In this document: positions 1 through 6,314 of the stretch, one piece after another
Numbering within the stretch: the first letter of the stretch is position 1
Layout: every line of letters starts with the position of its first letter
NCBI GenBank assembly: GCA_044868295.1
Contig: JBIOWF010000098.1
Coordinates: forward strand, 1-10,858
Length of the DNA: 10,858 nt
Reading direction: 5' to 3'
From: JBIOWF01 sp044868295
GTDB taxonomy: Bacteria; Actinomycetota; Actinomycetes; Streptosporangiales; Streptosporangiaceae
Notes under the pieces: model-generated
What the model saw: the letters and a program-made list of their open reading frames with translations, nothing else
Told to the model about the DNA's origin: nothing
Database searches by the model: none
Translations under genes and position numbers: made by a program

Positions 1-2
1 CG

Positions 3-344
3 CTTGACGATCTCGACGTCGAGTTCCCCACCATCAACGAGCTACGCACCGGGCTGGCCAACGACTACCTCTATTCGGTGACAGACGAGGCGATCGTGAA
101 ATACGACGTACGGGACGGAGCGCGCCACGCTCACCGCGCCGACGGAGGTCCCGGCGAGGCGGTCTTCGTTCCTCGCAGCTCGGCGGCGGCCGAGGACGAC
201 GGGTGGCTGTTGTCCATCATCGGCTCCCGGGCCGAACTGCTCGTTCTCGACGCGGCCGACCTGAGTCAGGTCGCTTCGGTACGGCTCCCGCGCCGGGTCC
301 CCACCGGCTTCCACGGCACCTGGATAGCGGACGACGACGAGTGA
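3..344 (+). CDS. Carotenoid oxygenase family protein, C-terminal fragment
   Basis: The frame is open from the left edge, so only the last 113 residues are visible and the start lies outside the window. The end carries the sequence RVPTGFHGTWI. Carotenoid cleavage oxygenases (RPE65/CCD family) end in the same way, with a GFHG motif whose His is one of the four His ligands of the catalytic non-heme iron. The segment EFPTINELRTG near the start of the fragment resembles the family's EFPRxDxRRxG motif. Members are seven-bladed beta-propellers that cleave carotenoid, apocarotenoid or stilbene double bonds with O2. The substrate cannot be told from this fragment. It stops with TGA about 190 bp before the next gene on the same strand. 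The family call is fairly firm; the exact function is open. Confidence 0.75.
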   Translation, partial: LDDLDVEFPTINELRTGLANDYLYSVTDEAIVKYDVRDGARHAHRADGGPGEAVFVPRSSAAAEDDGWLLSIIGSRAELLVLDAADLSQVASVRLPRRVPTGFHGTWIADDDE

Positions 345-379
345 GCCAGGTGGGCACGCCCGCCGCCAGGCATGTCGCC

Positions 380-478
380 GCCTGTTCAGGCACGGCCGGG
401 TGTTCAGGCCCGAACCGACCGCCGCCTGTTCAGGCCCGGCCGCCCTCTGTTAAGACCGGGCTGCCGGACATTCAGGCC
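380..478. repeat. Cluster of five imperfect TGTTCAGGC repeats in a promoter gap
   Basis: Copies of TGTTCAGGC or close variants begin at 383, 401, 427, 448 (TGTTAAGAC) and 469 (CATTCAGGC). Their starts are 18, 26, 21 and 21 bp apart. Copies one and three are set in a perfect small palindrome, GCCTG-TT-CAGGC (380-391 and 424-435). The cluster lies between the carotenoid oxygenase stop and the oxidoreductase start. It could be a multi-site operator or a decayed tandem duplication. No long dyad typical of a terminator is seen here. Confidence 0.5.
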
Positions 479-535
479 CCACTTGGTTCCGGTGACTATT
501 TGTTCGGTACGGCTCTCGCCGGGCAAGTAGGCAAC

Positions 536-1882
536 ATGACCGACTTCGACATCATCGTCATAGGGATGGGCCCCGGGGGCGAGGAGGTCGCGGGCCGGCT
601 CGCCGAGGCCGGGCTCGACGTCGCCGGCGTGGAGGCGAAGCTGCTCGGCGGTGAATGCCCCTACTGGGGTTGCGTGCCGTCCAAGATGATGATCCGCGCC
701 GCCGACCTGCTCGCCGAGGGCCGGCGTATCCCGGGCATGTCCGGGTCGTCGGTCGTCACCCCCGACTGGGAACCGGTCGCCCAGCGGATCAGGGACGAGG
801 CCACCGACGACTGGAACGACAGGGCGGCCGTCGACCGGTTCGAGGGCAAGGGTGGCCGTTTCGTCAGGGGCAGGGGCCGGATCACCGCGCGGAACGAGGT
901 GACCGTGGACGAGCGGGTGCTCCGCGCCCGCCGCGGAATCGTCATCGCCACCGGCACCGAACCGGCCATTCCCCCGATCAACGGCCTGGACGGCATCCCG
1001 TACTGGACGAATCGCGAGGCGATCGAGACCAAAAGCGTGCCCGAGTCGCTGATCGTCCTCGGGGGCGGGGCGATCGGGCTCGAACTCGCGCAGATGTTCC
1101 GGCGCTTCGGCGCGGAAGTGACCGTGGTGGAGGCGCTCGACCGGCTGCTGGCGCTGGAGGAGCCGGAGGCGGGGCTGCTGCTCGCCGAGGTCTTCGCGCG
1201 CGAGGGCATCGCCGTACGCACCGGGGCGAAGGTGACCCGCGTCGACGGACGGTTCACCGTCCACCTCGACGGCGGCGGGACGCTGGAGGGGGAGCGGCTC
1301 CTCGTCGCGACGGGCCGCCGGACCGATCTCCGATCGCTGGGCGTCTCCTCGATCGGCCTGGACGAGAAGGCCAGGTTCGTGGAGGTGGACGATCGCATGC
1401 GCGCCGCGGACGGCGTCTGGGCGGTCGGAGACGTCACCGGCAGGGGCGCGTTCACCCATATCGCCGTCTACCAGGCGGGGGTCGCGGTCCGCGACATCCT
1501 CGGCGTGGCCGGGCCGGCGGCCGAATACGCCGCGCTCCCCCGGGTGACGTTCTGCGATCCGGAGGTGGGCGCGGTCGGCCTGACGGAGAAGCAGGCCCAC
1601 GACAAGGGCCTCAACGTGCGAGTCGGCTTCACCCGGCTGCCTGCGTCGACGCGCGGCTGGATCCACAAGGCGGGCAACGACGGGTTCATCAAGCTGGTGG
1701 AGGACGCCGACCGGGGAGTGCTGGTCGGCGGCACGAGCGTCGGGCCCACCGGTGGCGAAGTGCTGAGCGCGCTGGCGGTCGCCGTACACGGAAAGGTGCC
1801 GACCGACAGGTTGCGGCACATGATCTACGCGTATCCGACCTTCCACCGGGCCATCGGCGAAGCCCTGAAGACCCTGGGCTAG
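536..1882 (+). CDS. FAD-dependent pyridine nucleotide-disulfide oxidoreductase (dihydrolipoyl dehydrogenase-like)
   Basis: A 448-residue class I flavoprotein disulfide reductase, close to the usual family length of about 460. An N-terminal FAD dinucleotide fold (IGMGPGG, residues 9-15) is followed by the redox-active CPYWGC pair (C41, C46) in GGECPYWGCVPSK. The first domain closes with GIVIATG (134-140). The NAD(P)-binding fold is GGGAIGLELA (176-185), and the second FAD motif is VWAVGDVTG (294-302). A C-terminal dimerization domain follows. The usual catalytic His-Glu pair of HPTxxE is replaced: the matching segment is AYPTFHRA, with Tyr433 and Arg438. The ATG at 536 is chosen because the Rossmann fold starts six residues in; the upstream open frame covers the repeat-rich gap. 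The substrate is unknown; no MerA metal-binding domain is present. No lipoyl-complex genes are nearby, so a role in pyruvate dehydrogenase is unlikely. Confidence 0.88.
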   Translation: MTDFDIIVIGMGPGGEEVAGRLAEAGLDVAGVEAKLLGGECPYWGCVPSKMMIRAADLLAEGRRIPGMSGSSVVTPDWEPVAQRIRDEATDDWNDRAAVDRFEGKGGRFVRGRGRITARNEVTVDERVLRARRGIVIATGTEPAIPPINGLDGIPYWTNREAIETKSVPESLIVLGGGAIGLELAQMFRRFGAEVTVVEALDRLLALEEPEAGLLLAEVFAREGIAVRTGAKVTRVDGRFTVHLDGGGTLEGERLLVATGRRTDLRSLGVSSIGLDEKARFVEVDDRMRAADGVWAVGDVTGRGAFTHIAVYQAGVAVRDILGVAGPAAEYAALPRVTFCDPEVGAVGLTEKQAHDKGLNVRVGFTRLPASTRGWIHKAGNDGFIKLVEDADRGVLVGGTSVGPTGGEVLSALAVAVHGKVPTDRLRHMIYAYPTFHRAIGEALKTLG

Positions 1883-1909
1883 AGGCTTCCGTCGCGCGGC
1901 GGGCACGAA

Positions 1910-1936
1910 AACGGGCGCGGGGTCGCCGCGCCCGTT
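1910..1936. terminator. Convergent hairpin terminator
   Basis: A perfect 11-bp stem, AACGGGCGCGG (1910-1920) with CCGCGCCCGTT (1926-1936), encloses a GGTCG loop. It lies between the stop of the oxidoreductase and the stop of the minus-strand nuclease, 12 bp from the latter. Read on the minus strand the stem runs into TTTTCG, so it best serves the nuclease, but it probably works both ways. Confidence 0.8.
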
Positions 1937-1948
1937 CCGCTCCCGAGA

Positions 1949-4318
1949 TCAGTTCCAGTGGCCGTCGTTGAACGGCAGGCGGACGATCTGCGGGTCGTGG
2001 TCGCTCGCCTGTACGGCGAACTCCGCGTTGATGTGGACGATGTCGTAGCCGACGCCGGGGCCCCGGGTCAGCGCGGCGGAGACCAGGATGTGGTCCAGGA
2101 CCTGCGAGTTGCCCTCGAACACGTAGGTGTAGCGCTCCTTCGCGCTGACCGTCCTGGGCAGGTCGGTCAGCCAGTTGTCGGCCCCGACCAGGATGTTCGC
2201 CGTCTTGGAGAACTCGAAGTCGTTGAGGTCGCCGAGGACGACGACCGCGGCCTTCCGGTCGGCCGCCTTGATCTGGCTGACGAAGTCGCGGACGACCTGC
2301 GCCTGCACCTCCCGCTTGGTCTCGCTGGAGCGGGTCGGCGGCTGGAAGCGGCCCATCAGCGGCTGGTCGCCGCCCTTGCTGCCGAAGTGGTTGGCGATCA
2401 CGAAGACCTGCTTGCCCCGGTAGAGGAACTCTCCCGCCAGCGGCTTGCGCGAGTCGGCGAACGCGGCGTTCGTCGGGTCGATCAGGCCGGGCGACAGGCC
2501 GAGGCCGATCTTGCCGTTCTTCCCGACGACCGTGGTCCCGGTGGCGGCGTCGGCCTGTCCCCGGTCCACGAAGCGCAGCTCCTTGGCGGCCTGGACCAGG
2601 AAGCCCACCCGGATGTTGCCGCCGGGCTCACCGCCGTTGGTGTCGTCGGCCGGGTTGATCTGACGGTACGTGTACGTCGGGCCGCCGGCCGCCGTGATCG
2701 CGGCGATCAGCTTGCCGTAGGTCTGGTCCGCGTCGACGACGCCGTCGTTGGTGGCGCCGTTGTTGTCCTGGACCTCCTCCAGGGCGACGATGTCCGGGCT
2801 CTTGAGGTTGGTGACGATGCCCTTGGCCAGCTCGGCGAACTTGTCGTCGGGGTCGGACGGGTCGAGGTTCTCGACGTTGTACGTCGCGATCGACAGCTCG
2901 CCCTTGCGGTCCTCTCGGGTGGTCTCCCGCGCCAGCGCGTTGTCGGTGACCGTCGGCGTGGACAGGACGTCGAACTTGTAGTTCCCGAACGAGGAGTCGA
3001 GGATGCCGTGGATCGTGCCGGGGATCTTGTCGCCGACGTTCACCTTGGGCGTCGTCGTGATGGCGTCGTCGATGAAGAGCCGCTCGGCGTTCTGGCTGGC
3101 GTAGGAGCCGTAGACGATGCCGCCGCGCGCGGTGCGGGTGCCGGCTGCGGCTCCGCCGGGAAGCACGGGGATCTCGCCGAAGGAACTGGTCGGGCCGACG
3201 GCCTCCGCGTCGGTGATCTTGATCAGCATGCCTTCCATGGACTCGTAGAAGTCCAGGCCGTTCGCCTGGGGGTCGAAGGCGGCGGCCGCGTCGACGTCGC
3301 CGGGGCTGTCGGTCCGCGCCACCGCGGGGGCCTCGCGCCCGCCGGGTCCGATCAGCGTGGACGGCGGCGGCGTGTTGCCCTGGCTGAGCACAGTGACCTT
3401 CGGGCCGGTCAGCTCGGTGAGCGACAGGTTGGTGGAGGACGAGCGGTACTCGTCCACCGTGGCGACCACCTTCACGGCGTCGCCCGCCACGACGGTGGGC
3501 TTGCTGTTGGTGAAGACGTAGACGCCCTCGCTCGTGGCGATCTTGTCGTCGGGGTTGGGGTCCTGGATCCAGAATCCCTTGGCCGCGGCGGCGGTGACGA
3601 TGCCGCCCTGGACCGCGACCGCCTTGCCGTCGTACGGCGAGATGTGCCCGGCGCCCTGGACGTCGTGGATCGCGACGGCCGGGACGGTGCCGCCGGTGCC
3701 CGCGGCGCGCGGGTCGGGCGCGCCGGTGGCGAAGTCGGCCGAGTTGTCGTCCGTGTCGTTGCCGGCGCGGAGGATCGCGTTGGCGGCCGAGGGGGCCGGG
3801 GCGGCCGCCGTCTCGTAGTCGTTCGCGGTGCCGAATCCGACGAAGTCCACCACTGCGGCGGCGTTCGGCGTCCCGCAGGCCTTGCCGCAGGCCAGCGCCG
3901 TCGTGCTGGAGACCAGGGCGACCTTGCCCGCGGAGGCGCCGAGCGCGATCGAGCCGACGGCGTCAGGTGTGGGCAGGTCGGCGGTGCCGCCCGTGCCGGC
4001 GGCCTCCTGAATCAGGTAGTGCTTGCCGGGGGCCAGGACACCGGACAGCTTGGTGACGCCGCTGAAGGTCGTGGTGTTCGTGGCGCTCGCGTACTGGACG
4101 CTCCATCCGTCGAGGTCGACGGGGTCGGAACCGGCGTTGTAAAGCTCGATGAAGTCGTTCTTGTAGGTGGCTCCCGTGTTGCCGCCGCCCCCGTAGACCT
4201 GGCTGATCACGATGTTCGCCGAGGCGGCCGAAGCGGAGAAGGGAACCGCGACGGCGACCGAACCGGATGCGAGCGCGGCCGCGAGAAATGCCGCGGCGGC
4301 GCGCTTGGCTGTGGTCAC
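1949..4318 (-). CDS. Secreted ExeM/NucH-family extracellular endonuclease
   Basis: A 789-residue secreted nuclease. It starts with a Sec signal peptide: a short KR region, an alanine-rich hydrophobic core and a likely cleavage around ASA-ASA near residues 29-34. A lamin-tail-like domain follows (about 35-165, containing NDFIELYNAG). A central beta region with IQDPNPDD (251-258) is typical of ExeM/NucH proteins. The C-terminal endonuclease/exonuclease/phosphatase domain spans about 473-783. Its motifs are ATYNVENL (N481), ALEEVQD (E514/E515), ANHFGSK (H644), GDLND (D697, N699), LDHILVS (D742, H743) and SDHDP (D773, H774), so the DNase I-like metal and catalytic site looks complete. Family members degrade extracellular DNA, releasing nucleotides and phosphate. 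The start is GTG with AGGAG 7 nt upstream. The gene is alone on its strand and has a possible PhoP box upstream. Confidence 0.92.
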   Translation of the reverse strand: MTTAKRAAAAFLAAALASGSVAVAVPFSASAASANIVISQVYGGGGNTGATYKNDFIELYNAGSDPVDLDGWSVQYASATNTTTFSGVTKLSGVLAPGKHYLIQEAAGTGGTADLPTPDAVGSIALGASAGKVALVSSTTALACGKACGTPNAAAVVDFVGFGTANDYETAAAPAPSAANAILRAGNDTDDNSADFATGAPDPRAAGTGGTVPAVAIHDVQGAGHISPYDGKAVAVQGGIVTAAAAKGFWIQDPNPDDKIATSEGVYVFTNSKPTVVAGDAVKVVATVDEYRSSSTNLSLTELTGPKVTVLSQGNTPPPSTLIGPGGREAPAVARTDSPGDVDAAAAFDPQANGLDFYESMEGMLIKITDAEAVGPTSSFGEIPVLPGGAAAGTRTARGGIVYGSYASQNAERLFIDDAITTTPKVNVGDKIPGTIHGILDSSFGNYKFDVLSTPTVTDNALARETTREDRKGELSIATYNVENLDPSDPDDKFAELAKGIVTNLKSPDIVALEEVQDNNGATNDGVVDADQTYGKLIAAITAAGGPTYTYRQINPADDTNGGEPGGNIRVGFLVQAAKELRFVDRGQADAATGTTVVGKNGKIGLGLSPGLIDPTNAAFADSRKPLAGEFLYRGKQVFVIANHFGSKGGDQPLMGRFQPPTRSSETKREVQAQVVRDFVSQIKAADRKAAVVVLGDLNDFEFSKTANILVGADNWLTDLPRTVSAKERYTYVFEGNSQVLDHILVSAALTRGPGVGYDIVHINAEFAVQASDHDPQIVRLPFNDGHWN

Positions 4319-4394
4319 GAAAAATCTCCTCAGTGAAGGGTGCCGCTCCTTCGTACCTGTAAGAGATCTTTCATGTCATTGACACCATTTGCCA

Positions 4395-4416
4395 TTTATG
4401 CGAACTCGAGTTGAAC
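4395..4416 (-). promoter_or_regulatory. Possible PHO box (PhoP direct repeats) upstream of the nuclease gene
   Basis: Read on the minus strand, two abutting 11-nt units occur: GTTCAACTCGA (4416-4406) and GTTCGCATAAA (4405-4395). Streptomyces PhoP boxes are built from 11-nt direct repeats with a GTTCACC core; the units match that core at 6 and 5 of 7 positions. The site is about 75 bp before the nuclease start. The region also holds the palindrome AACTCGAGTT (4403-4412), so another operator is possible. No clear -10 was assigned. Confidence 0.4.
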
Positions 4417-4486
4417 GTTGATGCCGAGATGTGACCAACCCCACACCCCGCCCCCGGGTCTAATTCAGTGCGGAAGGGAGATCACA

Positions 4487-4993
4487 ATGAAGCGCTTAAC
4501 TCGACTTACTCGACCGGCCACACGGGAGCCGGCCGGTCTCGCCGTCGCCGCGCTGGCCATCGCGGGGCTCGCCCTCGGAGCGGCGGCCACACCGGCGCAG
4601 GCGCACACCCACGACTCGATCCGGTACGCCTCGGTGAAGTCGTGCGCGGACAAGGAGAACGGCAGCGTCCCGTGCGGGCCCTGGCGGCTGGACCTGCACA
4701 GCGGCGAGCGGATGACGCTCAAGGACGCGCGGGTCGCTCCGCGGGACAGACGCGGAAAGGTCAGCAAGCTGCTGCTCGCACCCATCGCGGTCAGCGGCGA
4801 CGGTCAGGCGGTCGCCTACTACCGCAAGAGCGACGACCGGATGGTGGTGCGCGAGCTCGGCGGGCCCGTGCACGTGATGCCCAAGATCGCCCTGCCGAAG
4901 GGCATCGGATCAAGGGCCGGACAAAGGCCTGAGCCCGCACCGCCGGAGCGGTGCGGGCCCAGTGTTGGAACTGTCAGGACTAGAGAGGCGTGA
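4487..4993 (+). CDS. Exported protein of unknown function, apparently truncated at the C-terminus
   Basis: A 168-codon frame with the strong ribosome site GGAAGGGAG (4472-4480) before ATG. Residues 1-39 form a Sec signal peptide (basic start, Ala/Leu core, cleavage after AQA). The mature part has a Cys pair (C53, C63) and a segment with AVSGDGQAVAYYRKSDDRMVV (about 101-121, given here in part of its context) that resembles the first blade of WD40/TolB-like secreted beta-propellers. After about residue 142 the sequence changes character (RAGQRPEPAPPERC) and runs through a hairpin terminator, overlapping the end of the convergent cold-shock gene by 14 bp. In the next frame a TGA at 4930-4932 sits directly before that hairpin, which suggests the original stop. 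A deletion or frameshift near 4890-4910 would explain this. The function is unknown and the product may be non-functional. Confidence 0.6.
   Translation: MKRLTRLTRPATREPAGLAVAALAIAGLALGAAATPAQAHTHDSIRYASVKSCADKENGSVPCGPWRLDLHSGERMTLKDARVAPRDRRGKVSKLLLAPIAVSGDGQAVAYYRKSDDRMVVRELGGPVHVMPKIALPKGIGSRAGQRPEPAPPERCGPSVGTVRTREA
4933..4958. terminator. Convergent hairpin terminator
   Basis: A perfect 11-bp stem, GCCCGCACCGC (4933-4943) with GCGGTGCGGGC (4948-4958), and a CGGA loop. It begins right after a TGA (4930-4932) and lies 21 bp beyond the stop of the minus-strand cold-shock gene, so it probably ends transcription from both sides. Confidence 0.8.
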
Positions 4994-5183
4994 CCTGCTC
5001 GGCCTGCGGACCCTTGTTTCCCTGAACGGTCACGTAGCTGACGCGCTGGTTCTCGTCGAGGCTGCGGTAACCGTTCGTGGTGATCGCCGAGTAGTGCACG
5101 AACACGTCAGGGGTACCGTCGTCCGGAGCGATGAACCCGAAGCCCTTTTCGGCGTTGAACCACTTGACGGTGCCTTCAGACAA
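4980..5183 (-). CDS. Cold-shock protein (CspA family)
   Basis: A 67-residue protein that covers the whole cold-shock domain with nothing added, the normal CspA length. RNP1 is KGFGFI (residues 13-18) and RNP2 is DVFVHYSAI (26-34), with the aromatic residues W8, F15, F17, F28 and H30 that stack on nucleic acid. It is a five-stranded OB fold that binds single-stranded RNA and DNA and acts as an RNA chaperone in the cytoplasm. The start is taken as TTG at 5183 because AAGGAG lies 6 nt upstream and the product then begins MSEGTVKWFN, as in relatives. A further-upstream ATG would add 16 residues that do not look like the family. The gene is monocistronic, facing the truncated exported-protein gene across a shared terminator. 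Confidence 0.95.
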   Translation of the reverse strand: MSEGTVKWFNAEKGFGFIAPDDGTPDVFVHYSAITTNGYRSLDENQRVSYVTVQGNKGPQAEQVTPL

Positions 5184-5189
5184 CTGCTT

Positions 5190-5195
5190 CTCCTT
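5190..5195 (-). promoter_or_regulatory. Ribosome binding site fixing the TTG start of the cold-shock gene
   Basis: AAGGAG on the minus strand is 6 nt before TTG at 5183-5181. It supports the TTG start over the in-frame ATG at 5231. Confidence 0.8.
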
Positions 5196-5246
5196 TTCGG
5201 GAGCCTCACCGTGCCACCAGGTCGGAGACACGGGGCTGCGTAGCGG

Positions 5247-5277
5247 ACCCTACCCTGCATCCGCGCAATACGCTGAA
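5247..5277 (-). promoter_or_regulatory. Possible promoter of the cold-shock gene
   Basis: On the minus strand TTCAGC (5277-5272) and TAGGGT (5252-5247) are 19 bp apart. The second fits the actinobacterial -10 pattern TANNNT. This would give a leader of roughly 55-60 nt. The match is weak and the assignment tentative. Confidence 0.25.
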
Positions 5278-5296
5278 GAAGCAAGCACGCCCGCTG

Positions 5297-5330
5297 TCGG
5301 GAAATTCCCGAGTGCGCTTTTCTAAGAAAA
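5297..5330. promoter_or_regulatory. Two perfect short palindromes, centres 20 bp apart
   Basis: TCGGGAA-A-TTCCCGA (5297-5311) and TTTTCT-A-AGAAAA (5318-5330) are perfect dyads, each around a single central A (5304 and 5324). They lie 115-150 bp upstream of the cold-shock start and about 75 bp past the kinase stop. The single-base centres favour protein binding over an RNA terminator, but the first could fold into a short hairpin ending the regulator-kinase operon. Confidence 0.45.
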
Positions 5331-5405
5331 CGTTCGAGGAAACTACCACTGCAACATGGCCAGCCTATACGCACCCGCGTAGATCTCCAAACACCTCCCC
5401 GCAGG

Positions 5406-6314
5406 TCATACGGGCGCCGCCATGTACCACCGCGCGTGGCCGTCTCCGCTGGTCAGCGAGTCGAGGCGGCGTGGCAGCTCCTGCCGGGAGAACGGGTCGC
5501 CGGAGGCGTTGCGGATGTGGACGCCGACCGCGTACATGTCCCTGACCTCCATCAGGGTGCTGTAGCCGGGCCACAACCGCAGATCGGAACCGTACGCGTG
5601 GGCGAATTCGTCGACGTCCGCCGCGGTCAGCCCGAACCGGCGCTGCCCGTGGTAGGTGTGCACGAGATCCCACTCGCGCGGCCCCACCGCGACGCCGTCC
5701 CAGTCACACAGCACGACGTGTCCGTCATGGCAGCGCAGCAGGTTGTCGATCCACGCGTCGCCGTGCAGCAGCACCGGAGGGCCGGTCTCCAGCGCCTGCC
5801 AGCGCACCGTGAGATCATCGATCCGGCCGCTGAGCCACGCCCGCTGGCCGGCCGTGAGGACCTCGGCCCGATGCTGTACGGCGTACCGCACCTCGGCGAG
5901 CGGGTCGGTGAGGCGGCGCAGCGCCATCGGCGGCACCGGCTCGCGGTGCAGGTTGCGCAGCACCCGGCCGAGCTCGCGTGTGGTGGGCCTGCCCCTCGAC
6001 CGCACGTACCGCCAGAACGTGACGGCCCGGCCTCCGTGCACGATGGGCTGGCCCGGGATCTCGTCCACCGGCCGGACGGTCGGGAAACCCCGGTCGGCGA
6101 GCCAGCGGGCGACCGCCAGCACCACCGGGAGCCGGGTGAGCGCGTCGGGGGCGGTCGCGATCCGGACCACCATCTCGCTGCGCAGCTTGAAGACGGCGTT
6201 GCTGCGCAGCCGCATCAGCCGGGCGCCGCGCGCGTCGATCCCGATCTGGCCGCAGACCTCCCGCAGCACCGCGAACGCCTCTTCGGCGAGCGGGCCGGTC
6301 ATCAGCCTCGTCAT
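5406..6314 (-). CDS. Aminoglycoside phosphotransferase (APH)-fold kinase
   Basis: A 302-residue protein of the APH/choline kinase family. The N-lobe shows FKLRSEMVVRIA (residues 42-53), where a Lys-containing ATP-binding strand is expected. The catalytic loop is LLHGDAWIDNLL (182-193), with D186 as base and N191 as metal ligand. The metal-binding DxD motif is CDWDGV (203-208, D204). The linker TFWRYV (99-104) resembles the inter-lobe hinge. The family transfers phosphate from ATP to hydroxyl groups of aminoglycosides, choline, homoserine, macrolides and other small molecules; the substrate here is unknown. The ATG overlaps the stop of the upstream regulator as ATGA, with only a weak GGAC ribosome site, so translation is probably coupled. 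Met5 is an alternative start. Resistance should not be assumed: many actinobacterial members of this fold are not resistance genes. Confidence 0.85.
   Translation of the reverse strand: MTRLMTGPLAEEAFAVLREVCGQIGIDARGARLMRLRSNAVFKLRSEMVVRIATAPDALTRLPVVLAVARWLADRGFPTVRPVDEIPGQPIVHGGRAVTFWRYVRSRGRPTTRELGRVLRNLHREPVPPMALRRLTDPLAEVRYAVQHRAEVLTAGQRAWLSGRIDDLTVRWQALETGPPVLLHGDAWIDNLLRCHDGHVVLCDWDGVAVGPREWDLVHTYHGQRRFGLTAADVDEFAHAYGSDLRLWPGYSTLMEVRDMYAVGVHIRNASGDPFSRQELPRRLDSLTSGDGHARWYMAAPV

Noticed and set aside
383..478. CRISPR array
   Set aside because: The repeats are only about 9-13 bp, diverged and irregularly spaced, and no cas gene is in view.
203..535. In-frame N-terminal extension of the oxidoreductase
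   Set aside because: It overlaps the carotenoid oxygenase end and the repeat cluster, has no domain, and the Rossmann fold begins right after the ATG at 536.
536..1882. Mercuric reductase (merA) or housekeeping lpd
   Set aside because: There is no heavy-metal-binding domain, no C-terminal Cys pair and no mer genes. The His-Glu dyad of true lipoamide dehydrogenase is missing.
404..1906. A 500-codon open frame on the minus strand across the oxidoreductase
   Set aside because: The product is Arg/Pro/Gly-rich without motifs. The plus strand carries full FAD, redox-Cys and NAD motifs.
1958..4336. A 792-codon open frame on the plus strand across the nuclease gene
   Set aside because: It is antisense to a gene with a clear signal peptide and catalytic motifs. 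Its product is a low-complexity Val/Gly/Asp/Arg mixture with no domain, typical of high-GC shadow frames.
5184..5231. 16-residue N-terminal extension of the cold-shock protein from an upstream ATG
   Set aside because: It covers the AAGGAG ribosome site for the TTG start and would add residues not found in the family.
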